Translations under genes and position numbers: made by a program
Notes under the pieces: generated by a model
Told to the model about the DNA's origin: nothing
Seen by the model: only the letters and a program-made list of their open reading frames with translations
Databases searched by the model: none
In this document: one piece after another, positions 26,286-35,345 of the stretch
How positions within the stretch are numbered: position 1 is the stretch's first letter
Layout of the letters: every line of letters begins with the position of its first letter
DNA from: Cardinium endosymbiont of Culicoides punctatus
Lineage (GTDB): Bacteria; Bacteroidota; Bacteroidia; Cytophagales; Amoebophilaceae
Reading direction: 5' to 3'
Length of the DNA: 64,000 nucleotides
Assembly: GCF_004354815.1 (NCBI RefSeq)
Contig: NZ_QWJI01000003.1
Location: forward strand, 18,156 to 82,155

Positions 26286-29276
26286 CTATCGAGGTTGACT
26301 AGATAAAACTTTTGCCTTTTTTTTCTTAGCGATTTCAATATTTTTTTTGTTTTTAGACTGCTTAATAATCGAGTCTAATGTTGCTTTTGCTTGCGTAATG
26401 TTTCCTAACATTATGTAATTGTCTGCCATCAAGAGAAAGGCATTGTCTATATAATTTTTATTGCATGGAAATTTTTCTACAAGCTCAAATAATGCGTTTA
26501 ATGAGGCTTTGTAAGCCTTTAACTTAAACTCTACATGCGCTAGCAAGTATTGTGCTTCTGCAGCAGTTGGGGTATGTAAAGGTGTATTGGCTTTTAAGAA
26601 ATGGCTTCGAGCACTTTTGTATTCTTCACGTTTTAGGGCAATCTTTCCTAAATAAAGAGCAGTCTCTTGCAGCATTTCTACAGATGCTTCTTTGGGATTG
26701 TTTAATAACTGCAGACAGGTAGCTGTGGTAATTTGATATTTTTTTAATTTAAAACTACTCCTTATCAAGCCCATCAAAGCTCTTTCATATTCCCTATTGC
26801 TGAGTTGCATTTTCTGTAATTTTTGATAACCGATCAAAGCTTCTTGAAGTCTATTATTTTTGTAAGCCATATCAGCCATTCTCAACCATGCTTTTACATG
26901 AAAATTACTTACACTCGCAGCTGTTACTTTTCTATAGTAATGCATAGCCTGGGTATTTTTTTGTAGTCTATAGTAACTTTCTGCTATGAAGAAATAAGAC
27001 TCTGTAAGAAATTGACTATCAGGGTATTTTTCAGAAAAAGAGATTAATTGCTTTATGACTTTATCATATTCTTGCGTATAGAAAAGTTTTCTGGAAACTT
27101 CCATAATACGTTTATCAGAGTCAATGGCTATATGTTGGGCTATGCCGTCATGTTGCTTTAGATAGACTTCCATTTTTTCAGGTGTTCCTTGCATAGCAAA
27201 CAGGTTAGATAAAGCTATAAGGGCATTTTCTGTATTTAAATGGGTTGGATATTGCTCCAAAATAGCTACATAGTCCAAAGTAGCTTTGTCATATTTTTTT
27301 AGGTTCTCATAGGCTAGTGCACGCTTCATCAATAAGTCTGGCTGTAGTGAACTTGTTGGTTTAACCTGCATGAGATAGCTAAATTTTTGAATAGCATGGT
27401 CATAATTACCTGCATTAAATATAGTACAGGCTTCATGGTAAAGTGCTTTTTCATAGTATTGGGTTTGTACGTGGTCACGAATCACCTCTTGGAGACATTG
27501 TTCAGCACGAAGATTCTCCCCCAATAATCCATAGATTAATGCTTCTTGATAACGCACACAGGCAGGATTGTATTGGTAAGCATTTTCATAAATTTCCAGG
27601 GCTTTTGCATAATTTTTCTTTACATAAAAGCAATCACCCAACCGAAGCATAGCATCATAATAGGCAGCAGAAGGTTGCTGTTGTGTGACAGATATATATG
27701 TCTTAAAGTTTTGGGCTGCAGTTGTATAATCTCCAGTATTAAAATAGGCATATGCTAAACCATATATCATCTTTTGATGATATAGACTATGTAAGTTACT
27801 GTGCTGTTGCAATTTTACATAAAACTTTAATGCCTTATTATGTTTTTCAAGGGCTGAAAAAGTTTCTGCTAACCAAAATTGAGCTTGTGCAATTAAAGAC
27901 ACCTTAAAAGGAAATAGTAAAGATTGCTTAAAATAAGCTACAGCTTCATCTAATTTCCCATTGTTGTATGATGTTAGACCTTGGTAAAAAAGTACTTTTT
28001 GGTATAAATTTAGTATTTTTTCATTTTTATAAGGCAATGTTGCTATATAGTCTAGTGCTTGTTGATACGCCTTTGTTTTGTAATAACATTGTACAAGAAG
28101 TGTTTGAGCTACTGAAAGTTTTTTACTGTCTGGATGGTCTGTGATAAATATCTTCATATCATGTAGTACTTCTGAAACCAATCCTTGTTGATAGCGGATA
28201 CCAGCGCGTTTTATGCAGGCGGCATCACGTATATCGGAGTCAAAAGGCAGTCGCTCAGTAGTAGAAAAAGCTTCTATAGCCTCTTGGAACATTCCATTTT
28301 TTTCATAAATCAAACCAATATAGTAGATGGCAACTTGACCAGGTCCATCTTCTATATCGTACAATTGCTTCAGACAAGCCAATGCTTGTGGGTATTGTTG
28401 TGTTGCATATAGAGCATGTCCAAGCTTCGTGGTGCTTCCTCTATCTAATTTATTGGTATTGAGATATGGTTGGTAGTACATTATTGCTTCTTGATATTGC
28501 TCAAGAAAAAAGTGGGCATCCGCAATAAGAAGTTGATCTTCTGATGAAAAAGATGATTTTGGAAAATGCTTGGCATAAGTAAGTAATGGTTCAAACGCTT
28601 TTGTTTGGTGATATACTTTTAGGATTAAGCTTCTAGATTCAGCCAGGTTATTCGGGTGTTTACTTGACTCCTGAAGTGCTTGGAGTGCATGGTCATAATC
28701 TCCTTCTTCGAGGGCAATAACGGCAATTTGAAATTGTGCTTTATAATAATAGGGGTTATTTTTATCCGTTATGTTTGAAAAACATTCTTTTGCTTTCAGC
28801 CAGTTTTTTAATTTTAAATAGGTATTGGCTAAGTCATATGGCAATGCAATCCTATCTTGTAGAGCTAATTGTTCGGGCTTAACGCTTTGATATATAGACA
28901 GGCTTTTGTCAAAAATACCTTTTGTAAAGAAGTATTTTGCTAAGCGATAGCGCATTGGTTCTATTTGCGTATGGTTGGGATAGTTTTTTATAAAATGCTG
29001 TAAAAATGTTTCTATGTAAGGATCTTTATTTTCTAAGGCTGCTAAGGCAAAATAATAGGCAGCCTCTTCTTTTCTATATTTTTTCCCACTACTGGCTAAA
29101 TATATTTCAAAGTTTTTCTGAGCTGCTGAATATTTCTGCTGTCGAAACAGCCAAATACCCTCATCAAAAAGAATTTCATTTTCCTGATTACCGAAGTGAT
29201 GTGCAGCATATCCCTGATGAGGTGCAATGATTGATAAGGCTATTATTAAAATAGAAAAACGTATTAACTGTTTCAT
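26286..29276 (-). CDS. Large exported TPR-repeat protein
   Basis: A 996-residue protein with a signal peptide (MKQLIRFSILIIALSIIAPH up to about residue 24, GYAA) followed by near-continuous tetratricopeptide repeats. Examples are QKYSAAQKNFEIYLASSGK, GNYDHAIQKFSYLMQVKP and QEYDKVIKQLISFSEKYPDS. The spacing of about 34-38 residues suggests more than twenty repeats. The C-terminus is basic (KNKKNIEIAKKKKAKVL). Long exported TPR proteins are common in Bacteroidota as periplasmic or outer-membrane scaffolds; the partner cannot be told. The gene is monocistronic and divergent in function from its neighbours holA and typA. Confidence 0.85.
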   Translation of the reverse strand: MKQLIRFSILIIALSIIAPHQGYAAHHFGNQENEILFDEGIWLFRQQKYSAAQKNFEIYLASSGKKYRKEEAAYYFALAALENKDPYIETFLQHFIKNYPNHTQIEPMRYRLAKYFFTKGIFDKSLSIYQSVKPEQLALQDRIALPYDLANTYLKLKNWLKAKECFSNITDKNNPYYYKAQFQIAVIALEEGDYDHALQALQESSKHPNNLAESRSLILKVYHQTKAFEPLLTYAKHFPKSSFSSEDQLLIADAHFFLEQYQEAIMYYQPYLNTNKLDRGSTTKLGHALYATQQYPQALACLKQLYDIEDGPGQVAIYYIGLIYEKNGMFQEAIEAFSTTERLPFDSDIRDAACIKRAGIRYQQGLVSEVLHDMKIFITDHPDSKKLSVAQTLLVQCYYKTKAYQQALDYIATLPYKNEKILNLYQKVLFYQGLTSYNNGKLDEAVAYFKQSLLFPFKVSLIAQAQFWLAETFSALEKHNKALKFYVKLQQHSNLHSLYHQKMIYGLAYAYFNTGDYTTAAQNFKTYISVTQQQPSAAYYDAMLRLGDCFYVKKNYAKALEIYENAYQYNPACVRYQEALIYGLLGENLRAEQCLQEVIRDHVQTQYYEKALYHEACTIFNAGNYDHAIQKFSYLMQVKPTSSLQPDLLMKRALAYENLKKYDKATLDYVAILEQYPTHLNTENALIALSNLFAMQGTPEKMEVYLKQHDGIAQHIAIDSDKRIMEVSRKLFYTQEYDKVIKQLISFSEKYPDSQFLTESYFFIAESYYRLQKNTQAMHYYRKVTAASVSNFHVKAWLRMADMAYKNNRLQEALIGYQKLQKMQLSNREYERALMGLIRSSFKLKKYQITTATCLQLLNNPKEASVEMLQETALYLGKIALKREEYKSARSHFLKANTPLHTPTAAEAQYLLAHVEFKLKAYKASLNALFELVEKFPCNKNYIDNAFLLMADNYIMLGNITQAKATLDSIIKQSKNKKNIEIAKKKKAKVLSSQPR

Positions 29277-29520
29277 TTACAAATGTTTTCAAGATAATAT
29301 ACTAAATAAAATACATTCGGTACTATTTATGGCTATTTACAATCATTTTTTATAAATACTCAAAAATAACACTACATGTATACAACCATAGCCATGCTAT
29401 CAAATCTAGCACCATCCACTACTTACGCAAAATAAGGATTTATGATAATAAATGAATCATTACATAAGCTACATCCCCCATGCCTTTTATGCATGCATTT
29501 TCGTTGCCTTGCAAAGGCAT

Positions 29521-30543
29521 TTATTCATGCATGAGTTTAAAAACCAGCTCTTGCATAACTTGGAAATCATTCATATTACAGTTAATTCCTTTTAGTTGTA
29601 AATCAGCCTGATGAATATAGGTCATATTTTGAAGGGTTTGTTGTAAGCTATACTTTTTAGTAGCATCTAGGTATCCTTGTACAAAATAGGGATTGACTTC
29701 AATTTGTTGAGCCAGTTTAGTTGGGGAAGCTTCTTTTGTTTGGTGTAAGATGAGTAATTTCGAGAAGAGGTTATATAAAACGGTGACGATGGGTAATGCA
29801 GTGTGTTCCTTTATATTTAATGAACAAATGCTAATAATCTGGTAGCTTTTTGCATAGTTTTTTTGCATAACGGCTTTTTGCAATTCAAATACATTAAAAG
29901 GCCTCTGTAAGCCTATATATCTTTCTACAATTTCATCAGTGATGGTGCTACCAGCAGGGAGACTAATGCTTAGTTTTTGGAGTTCATTGGTGATTCTATT
30001 CAGGTTATTTCCAATGAATTCTTGGGTCATCCAGGCTGCTTTTTCTGTTATAGTCAGCTGCAACTTCTTTACAAAAGATTTAATAAAAGTAGGTAACTGG
30101 TGGTCACTTAGTTTTTTACAGTTTACAAAAACGGTTTTCTTCTCTAATGCTTTGCTAAAAGTACTACGTCCATCTATAGTTTTATATTTATGTGAAAATA
30201 TCAATAAAGTTGCCGGTTGGATGTGTTCTAAATAATTTAGTAATAGCTGTTGACCAGTAGCATTTTTTAAATCTGCCATTTCTTGTGCCTCTTTGACAAT
30301 GACCACTTGCCTTGCTGCCCCCATAGGAAAGCGACGTACTTGGGTTAATAAAGTGGCCATATTACATTCTTTCCCATAAACAACTGTTAGGTTAAAGCCC
30401 TTCTCTTCTAGATGCAGTATTTGGTTTTCCGCATATTCCGTAATAGCATCTATATAGTAAGTTTCCTCTCCTTGGACGAAATACACGGGATGAAAAATAC
30501 CTTTTTGTAACTCTTGTAAAACACGTTCAGCGGATTGACTCAT
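29521..30543 (-). CDS. holA: DNA polymerase III, delta subunit
   Basis: A 340-residue protein from the ATG at 30543 (MSQSAERVLQELQKG). It is the clamp-loader delta subunit, which opens the sliding clamp. The block FHPVYFVQGEETYYIDAITE and the VVIVKEAQEM, LLNYLEHIQPATLLIFSHKY and NLNRITNELQKLSISLP segments match HolA. It lies 13 nt after lolD on the same strand. The delta-prime partner holB is at 54.5 kb in this window. Confidence 0.92.
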   Translation of the reverse strand: MSQSAERVLQELQKGIFHPVYFVQGEETYYIDAITEYAENQILHLEEKGFNLTVVYGKECNMATLLTQVRRFPMGAARQVVIVKEAQEMADLKNATGQQLLLNYLEHIQPATLLIFSHKYKTIDGRSTFSKALEKKTVFVNCKKLSDHQLPTFIKSFVKKLQLTITEKAAWMTQEFIGNNLNRITNELQKLSISLPAGSTITDEIVERYIGLQRPFNVFELQKAVMQKNYAKSYQIISICSLNIKEHTALPIVTVLYNLFSKLLILHQTKEASPTKLAQQIEVNPYFVQGYLDATKKYSLQQTLQNMTYIHQADLQLKGINCNMNDFQVMQELVFKLMHE

Positions 30544-30556
30544 ATTTAGCAAAACT

Positions 30557-31213
30557 TTATGGTGATTGTATTACTCCATCCTGGAGTGTGCAGATTCTAT
30601 CTGCAATGGCTGCAAGAGATTGGTTGTGCGTTACAAAAACAAACGTCTGTTTGAAGGATTTGCACAAATGTAAAAAGACTTCATGCAGCATAGATGCATT
30701 TTTTAAATCAAGGCTACCACTTGGTTCATCAGCAAAAACAATAGATGGGCTATTAATTAATGCCCTAGCTACAGCTGCACGTTGTCGTTCTCCCCCTGAA
30801 ATTTCTGATGGTAAATGATTATTGCGGTGATCAATTCCTAGTAGGCATAACAATTCATTTGCCTTTTTTTCTACTTCTTTTTTTGCGCATCCTCCAATAT
30901 ACCCAGGTATACAAATATTCTCAAATAGGGTAAATTCTGGCAAAAGATTATGAAATTGGAATACAAATCCTACTTTTTTATTCCGAAATTCGGCTAATGT
31001 CTTTCCTTGTAGCTTGGAAAGGTCAATCCCATCTATTTCCACAAAACCACTGTCTGGCTTTTCTAATGAGGATAGAAGGTATAGTAAGGTAGTCTTTCCA
31101 GCACCAGATGGTCCCATAATGGCCACCATTTCTCCCTTGTTAATACGCAGATTAACGTCATTAATGATCATATATTGGTCATAAGACTTACAAAGTTCTT
31201 TAGCTATAAGCAT
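30557..31213 (-). CDS. lolD: ABC transporter ATP-binding protein, LolD type
   Basis: A 218-residue ABC ATPase of the LolD/MacB group. Walker A is MGPSGAGKTTLLYLLSS, the Q-loop is FVFQFHNLLPEFTLFEN, the signature is ISGGERQRAAVARAL, Walker B is SIVFADEPSGSLD and the H-loop is FVFVTHNQ. The FQFHNLLPEFT block is characteristic of LolD, which drives release of lipoproteins from the inner membrane. LolC/E-type permeases are not in the window. With lgt here, this supports an active lipoprotein pathway. The exact substrate is inferred. Confidence 0.85.
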   Translation of the reverse strand: MLIAKELCKSYDQYMIINDVNLRINKGEMVAIMGPSGAGKTTLLYLLSSLEKPDSGFVEIDGIDLSKLQGKTLAEFRNKKVGFVFQFHNLLPEFTLFENICIPGYIGGCAKKEVEKKANELLCLLGIDHRNNHLPSEISGGERQRAAVARALINSPSIVFADEPSGSLDLKNASMLHEVFLHLCKSFKQTFVFVTHNQSLAAIADRICTLQDGVIQSP

Positions 31214-31311
31214 CTGCTAAATATCATGTACATGAATAATTTTTTGTATTTTTACCTGTTCTGTCTATTATGCCTAAGCCCTAGCTTTGCATTATGCAAT
31301 ATATGGATTTT

Positions 31312-31385
31312 GCGCTCGTAGTTCAATCGGATAGAACGTCGGATTTCGGCTCCGAAGGTTGAGGGTTCGAGTCCTTCCGAGCGCA
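31312..31385 (+). tRNA. tRNA-Arg (anticodon TCG)
   Basis: The sequence folds into a cloverleaf: acceptor GCGCTCG/CGAGCGC with discriminator A, D-arm around GTTCAATCGGATAGAAC, anticodon arm TCGGA-TTTCGGC-TCCGA with TCG at 34-36, and T-arm GAGGG-TTCGAGT-CCTTC. No CCA is encoded. TCG reads CGN arginine codons, CGA best. Confidence 0.95.
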
Positions 31386-31740
31386 CATATGAGACTTCTT
31401 TCGAAACATATTAGACCTGTTGCGTAGGTCCTCCTATTAATTAAAAATTAACCATAGCTTTGTGTAGTAACTTTCATGGTTGAATAAAATAAGTTGCAGT
31501 TAGTAACATAACTACAAAAATATTAATTATTCAATTTCGTCTTATATGAACAACATGAAAATCTGTAAATATCTTTGTAGATTTGTAGTGTAACTAAAAA
31601 GATATAGCCTGATCTGTTTTCATGAAAGATGATGATACACCTGTTACAGGTATCATTGATGTAGTCTTCTTTATTACTGCCTACATAGCTCATTAAGATA
31701 TATCGAGCGGCAAAAAACTAGTGTTTTAAAAAAAAATATA
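31386..31740. other. Intergenic stretch with leader copy B
   Basis: These 355 bases lie between tRNA-Arg and the second Rpn-type lipoprotein. The right third is leader copy B. The left part includes GACCTGTTGCGTAGGTC, whose core reappears inverted near 55850 and resembles an IS end. No gene is supported. Confidence 0.5.
31608..31708 (+). repeat. Shared leader element, copy B (upstream of second Rpn lipoprotein)
   Basis: This is the reverse complement of copies A and C: the minus strand begins GCTCGATATATCTTAATGAG. It ends 32 nt before the ATG at 31741, so it has the same placement and orientation relative to its gene as A and C. The A-B similarity covers about 100 bp including a CTGATCTG-TTTTCATGA block. 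Confidence 0.85.
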
Positions 31741-32922
31741 ATGAATAAGTTATGTAAACTCATACCTCTTTTATTAGTGGTGCTTACTGCTTGTAATAAG
31801 CATAGTTTAGAGATGAAAAAAGGTGATAGCGTTTCTGATAGAATTAGAAATTCACATAAGAGATCTGCTCCTTCTGCTTCTAGAGTATATGATGTCCCTG
31901 AGTATTTAGATCCTAAAAATGATGTTACTTTTAAGAGAATATTCAATACAGATAAGGAGGTGACTGCTAGTTTTTTAAATAGCATACTAGAATTAAAAGG
32001 AGGTAATATTATTGAAGTAGAAAGCTTTGAGAATACTGAAAATATATCTTCTGGAAGGAAGCCTAAAGTAACGTATTTAGATATTCTTGTAAGAGATAAA
32101 AAAGGAAACCGCTATATAATAGAAATGCAGCTTGGTTATCAAGCATTCTTTAAAAAGAGAGTAACCTATTATGCGGCTCATAAATACAGTGAACAACTTA
32201 AAAAAGGTGGTGGGTACAAACGTCTTAATAAAGTAGTTTGCTTAACTATTGCAGGGCATAACTTATTTAGAGATGATTTAGAAGAATTTGGGGAAATAAT
32301 TCATGATAAAGCATATAGACGGGAGTATCGTATCTTAGATACAAAAACCTATAAAAATGATCTGGAAGATTTATCTTGGGTATTCATAGAAGTAACTAAG
32401 TTTGATAAAAGCATTGACAATCTTGAGGATACAGAAGAAAGATGGTGTGCACTTTTACGAGGTGACGTTAAGACTGAAGAAAATGTTCAAAAAGTAAGTG
32501 GGAATAATGTTTCTCTTAAAAAAGCTATAGATCAATTAAAAAAATGCAATTATACTGAAGCAGAGATTGATAAATATAGAAGTAGTATTATCTATATTGC
32601 AAATCTAAATGTTAGAGAAAAGCAAAAACGGGATCTTTTTATAAAAGAAGGTGAAGAAATAGGATTGAAAAGAGGTAGAGAGGAAGGTATAAAGGAAGGT
32701 GAAGAAAAAGCAAAAAAAGAGTTTAATCAGAAAAATCAGGAAAGGAAAAGAAAAATAATTAAAAAAGTAGTTATGGAAGGATTGGATGAAGATAGGGATA
32801 CTACAATTAAAAAAGCAAGATTAGCAATAAAAAATGTATTTAGTGATGATTCTGACACTGATATAAATAATACTACAAATGAAGTAATGGAGGAATTTCG
32901 TAGAGAACAACCAGAAGAATAG
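31741..32922 (+). CDS. Rpn/PD-(D/E)XK nuclease-fold lipoprotein (second copy)
   Basis: A 393-residue protein with signal MNKLCKLIPLLLVVLTAC and lipobox LTAC (Cys18). The core resembles the PDDEXK_2/Rpn family: YLDPKNDVTFKRIFNTDKEV, SFLNSILELKGG, then the acidic motif TYLDILVRDKKGNRYIIEMQ (D and E-x-Q, intact), then FFKKRVTYYAAHKYSEQL. The C-terminal charged coiled coil (EGIKEGEEKAKKEFNQKNQE) is nearly identical to that of the 10.7-kb paralogue. In cytosolic relatives this domain is linked to transposase-like or recombination-promoting nucleases; the lipoprotein signal suggests export. It converges on the AAA/PD-(D/E)XK gene. Confidence 0.78.
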   Translation: MNKLCKLIPLLLVVLTACNKHSLEMKKGDSVSDRIRNSHKRSAPSASRVYDVPEYLDPKNDVTFKRIFNTDKEVTASFLNSILELKGGNIIEVESFENTENISSGRKPKVTYLDILVRDKKGNRYIIEMQLGYQAFFKKRVTYYAAHKYSEQLKKGGGYKRLNKVVCLTIAGHNLFRDDLEEFGEIIHDKAYRREYRILDTKTYKNDLEDLSWVFIEVTKFDKSIDNLEDTEERWCALLRGDVKTEENVQKVSGNNVSLKKAIDQLKKCNYTEAEIDKYRSSIIYIANLNVREKQKRDLFIKEGEEIGLKRGREEGIKEGEEKAKKEFNQKNQERKRKIIKKVVMEGLDEDRDTTIKKARLAIKNVFSDDSDTDINNTTNEVMEEFRREQPEE

Positions 32923-32965
32923 ATGGAGGGAGTTGAGGCTTTTGGAAAGAGGAGGCTGAGGCGAG

Positions 32966-32984
32966 GAGGCTTTTCAAAAGCCTC
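32966..32984. terminator. Bidirectional hairpin between convergent accessory genes
   Basis: A perfect palindrome GAGGCTTTT-C-AAAAGCCTC sits between the converging stops at 32922 and 32985. Its T and A runs fall inside the stem, so it could serve as a terminator on either strand. Confidence 0.55.
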
Positions 32985-34817
32985 TCATTGTCTGTTAACT
33001 TCCCTACCACGTAGATGCTTACGGTTAGCAAGAATAGTATCTTTAGTAGTTTGATTGCCTTCTTCATCGTAAATAGCAAAATCGAATTGTTGTTCAACAT
33101 TACGAAGTTTACTAGAAAAATTAAGTCCTATAAGGACGATATTTTTTTCTTTATAAAGAAACTTCTCTCTATAATCATTGCCTTCTATCTGGCCTAAAGC
33201 AGTATTAGAACTTTGATCATGTTTTAATTCAAATATATAGGTAACATCACTTAATGAGTCAATAACAATATCTATCCTACCTCCACTAGTAATATGTTCA
33301 CTAAGTGGATTTAGTTCTGATCCTTCTAATAAACAGTGTAAAGCTGTATGGTAGTAGGCTTCATTTCTATTGTGTTTTGGATTAGATAAATTAGAAGGTA
33401 TACTTGACATGCATGATCTAATAACTTTAACAAGACCTTCTAGATCTATATCTTCCAGTTTTTTAACTATGGAACGTTTACGCGTTTTACCTTGTGATGC
33501 TAAATCTTTCTCAAATTCTTCAAACAATAAATTATGAAAAGAATCCTCAACCTCTCCATTAGGAAATTCTAGTAATATTGGATCATTAGGTTGTCTTAAT
33601 TTTCCTTGTGCTAATTCATTTTTATATCCCTTAATAGTTAGATATCCTGCTTGAAACATAGCACTTTCTATAGTTAACTTATCTTCATTATATTCTATCA
33701 GTTTAGACCTAACAACTGAAATAGGCTTACTAAAATCTTGTGTCTTTGATTTATTAACTTTCTTCACTAAAAAAGTAGGTGTTCCTGTATTAATCCAATA
33801 GTTATTTAGTTCACCGCGTTGTAAAAACATTAGGGTGGACAGTGGATTATATACAGATATCGTATCATCTTCAGGATGAAACTTATAACCATTATACATA
33901 GCACGCATTTCACTAACTAGTACATTGCTACTTATATTTCTTTTTTCTGCTAACTGACTTATTCGTCTATAATAGACAGAATCCTTATTTAAAAGATCTT
34001 CTTCTTTATATCCAGCTATAGTTGTATAATCTGGACTAAGTGTAATATCATTTAAGTTGTTAGGACCTGAATAAGTATCTCTAAAACAGTAAGAGCTAAC
34101 ACCTGTGACAAATTCTAATTTAATAAAGTTATTAGTAGTAAGGCTTTTAATAACAGTTAAAAATTCTCGTACAATTAAACGGTTTTCTTCTTTTATAATT
34201 GGATCTGATTGATTGATAAAAGGAGCATCATATTCGTCTACCAGAACGACTACTTTAGGTTCATAACTTGAATCTGTCTTTTTAAGTTCTGTATATTTTA
34301 TAACTAGTTTGTTAATCAAATCTTTTAAAGATGATTCCATGGAATCATCTTTTTGTTCATCTTTTTTAGGATAATTTGTATTTAAGGTAATACCGTATTT
34401 TTCAGCTATAAAATATAACTCCTTTTTGATATCTTCTTCTAGCTTTAAACTTTTATTCATGTTAGAAAAATCTACCCTAATCACAGGGTGTTTTTTCCAA
34501 TCATAACCAGAGTTATAGATATAGTAACCTTTAAATAGTTCTTTATTTCCTTTAGCTATTTCTTCTAATGTGTTAACAAATAAGGATTTGCCAAATCTAC
34601 GGGGACGGGAGAGAAAAACAGTAGCTTCTTCTTTAAATAACGTTTCTGCATATTTTGTTTTATCTACATAATATCCTGACATAATCACAGCTTCAATGCT
34701 AGATTTACCAATAGGTAAAATTCCTGTGTATGTTAATTTCTGCCTTTTGCTATCAGACTCTATTTCTACCTCTTCTAATGGTCTTTTATTCTCTAAGTCT
34801 TTTGGATCCTGATTCAT
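32985..34817 (-). CDS. AAA-ATPase-like/PD-(D/E)XK nuclease protein, probably a frameshifted lipoprotein
   Basis: From the ATG at 34817 (MNQDPKDLENKR) the frame gives 610 residues. The N-terminal part is an AAA-ATPase-like domain: YYVDKTKYAETLF, Walker A FLSRPRRFGKSLFVNTLEE (about residues 70-88) and Walker B KVVVLVDEYDAPF. The C-terminal part is a PDDEXK_9-type nuclease: YYHTALHCLLEGSE, GGRIDIVIDSLSDVTYIFEL then K (D and E-x-K intact). Upstream, the same frame without a start reads SIAAVLLCLILSLFLCK, a lipoprotein signal; one extra A in the A8 run at 34888-34895 would link it to the ATG at 34915. A truncated paralogue at 63 kb retains that signal. Leader copy C lies just above. Confidence 0.78.
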   Translation of the reverse strand: MNQDPKDLENKRPLEEVEIESDSKRQKLTYTGILPIGKSSIEAVIMSGYYVDKTKYAETLFKEEATVFLSRPRRFGKSLFVNTLEEIAKGNKELFKGYYIYNSGYDWKKHPVIRVDFSNMNKSLKLEEDIKKELYFIAEKYGITLNTNYPKKDEQKDDSMESSLKDLINKLVIKYTELKKTDSSYEPKVVVLVDEYDAPFINQSDPIIKEENRLIVREFLTVIKSLTTNNFIKLEFVTGVSSYCFRDTYSGPNNLNDITLSPDYTTIAGYKEEDLLNKDSVYYRRISQLAEKRNISSNVLVSEMRAMYNGYKFHPEDDTISVYNPLSTLMFLQRGELNNYWINTGTPTFLVKKVNKSKTQDFSKPISVVRSKLIEYNEDKLTIESAMFQAGYLTIKGYKNELAQGKLRQPNDPILLEFPNGEVEDSFHNLLFEEFEKDLASQGKTRKRSIVKKLEDIDLEGLVKVIRSCMSSIPSNLSNPKHNRNEAYYHTALHCLLEGSELNPLSEHITSGGRIDIVIDSLSDVTYIFELKHDQSSNTALGQIEGNDYREKFLYKEKNIVLIGLNFSSKLRNVEQQFDFAIYDEEGNQTTKDTILANRKHLRGREVNRQ

Positions 34818-34887
34818 ACTATACTTATGTGTTTTACATAAAAATAAAGATAGTATAAGACACAGTAATACTGCAGCAATACTTTTG

Positions 34888-34895
34888 TTTTTTTT
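34888..34895 (-). other. A8 homopolymer in a lipoprotein signal region
   Basis: Minus-strand A8 (plus-strand T8). The ATG at 34915 opens MILKNGAKK and then goes out of frame. With nine A the frame would continue as NKSIAAVLLCLILSLFLCK into MNQDP, a complete lipoprotein signal joined to the AAA/PD-(D/E)XK protein. Confidence 0.6.
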
Positions 34896-34927
34896 GCACC
34901 ATTTTTTAAAATCATTTGTTTTTTACT

Positions 34928-34993
34928 GCTCGATATGTCTTAATGAGCTATGTAGGCAGTAATAAAGAAGTATACATAAATGATACTTGTAAC
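34928..34993 (-). repeat. Shared leader element, copy C (upstream of AAA/PD-(D/E)XK gene)
   Basis: The plus strand begins GCTCGATATGTCTTAATGAG and ends ACTTGTAAC, nearly identical to copies A and B over about 65 bp. Its edge is 13 nt above the upstream ATG at 34915, matching the spacing to the start codons of the two Rpn-type lipoproteins. Beyond 34993 the similarity stops. Confidence 0.85.
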
Positions 34994-35132
34994 AGAAGAT
35001 CATTGTGGAATGTTAGCCCTACTGCAATAGGCATGATTTAGTAATTTTTGTTAAACTTGTATAGAAAATCCATTACACATGGTTGTTATAGTTGTCTTTT
35101 TGTGTTTTTTAAATTCTATTTTATAATACTTT

Positions 35133-35345
35133 ATGTACAAAAACAATTATTTATTAAAGTTGAATAAACAATTTTTATGTGTTTTTGTATTAATTTTATT
35201 ACATGTCTTTATTGCAGGTTGTACTGGAAAAACAGCAGATTTTTTTTATAAAAATCCCGAGATATTTCTATCTGATGATCCAGAGAAAAAGACATGTATT
35301 CAACGTAAGTTTAGCAGGTGGTGGTACAAATATATGATGGAATAA
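35133..35345 (+). pseudogene. 5' fragment of an ankyrin-repeat lipoprotein gene cut by a MITE
   Basis: This 70-codon frame begins with a lipoprotein signal (KQFLCVFVLILLHVFIAGC, lipobox IAGC) and a mature stretch TGKTADFFYKNPEIFLSDD. Codons up to position 35316 are native; the final WWYKYMME and stop are read from the MITE terminus. Joining position 35316 to 35593 (removing the element and one target copy) restores a single frame to 36611, 400 residues. The same WWYKYMME tail ends the truncated gene at 62899. The gene is probably dead or makes only a lipopeptide. Confidence 0.85.
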
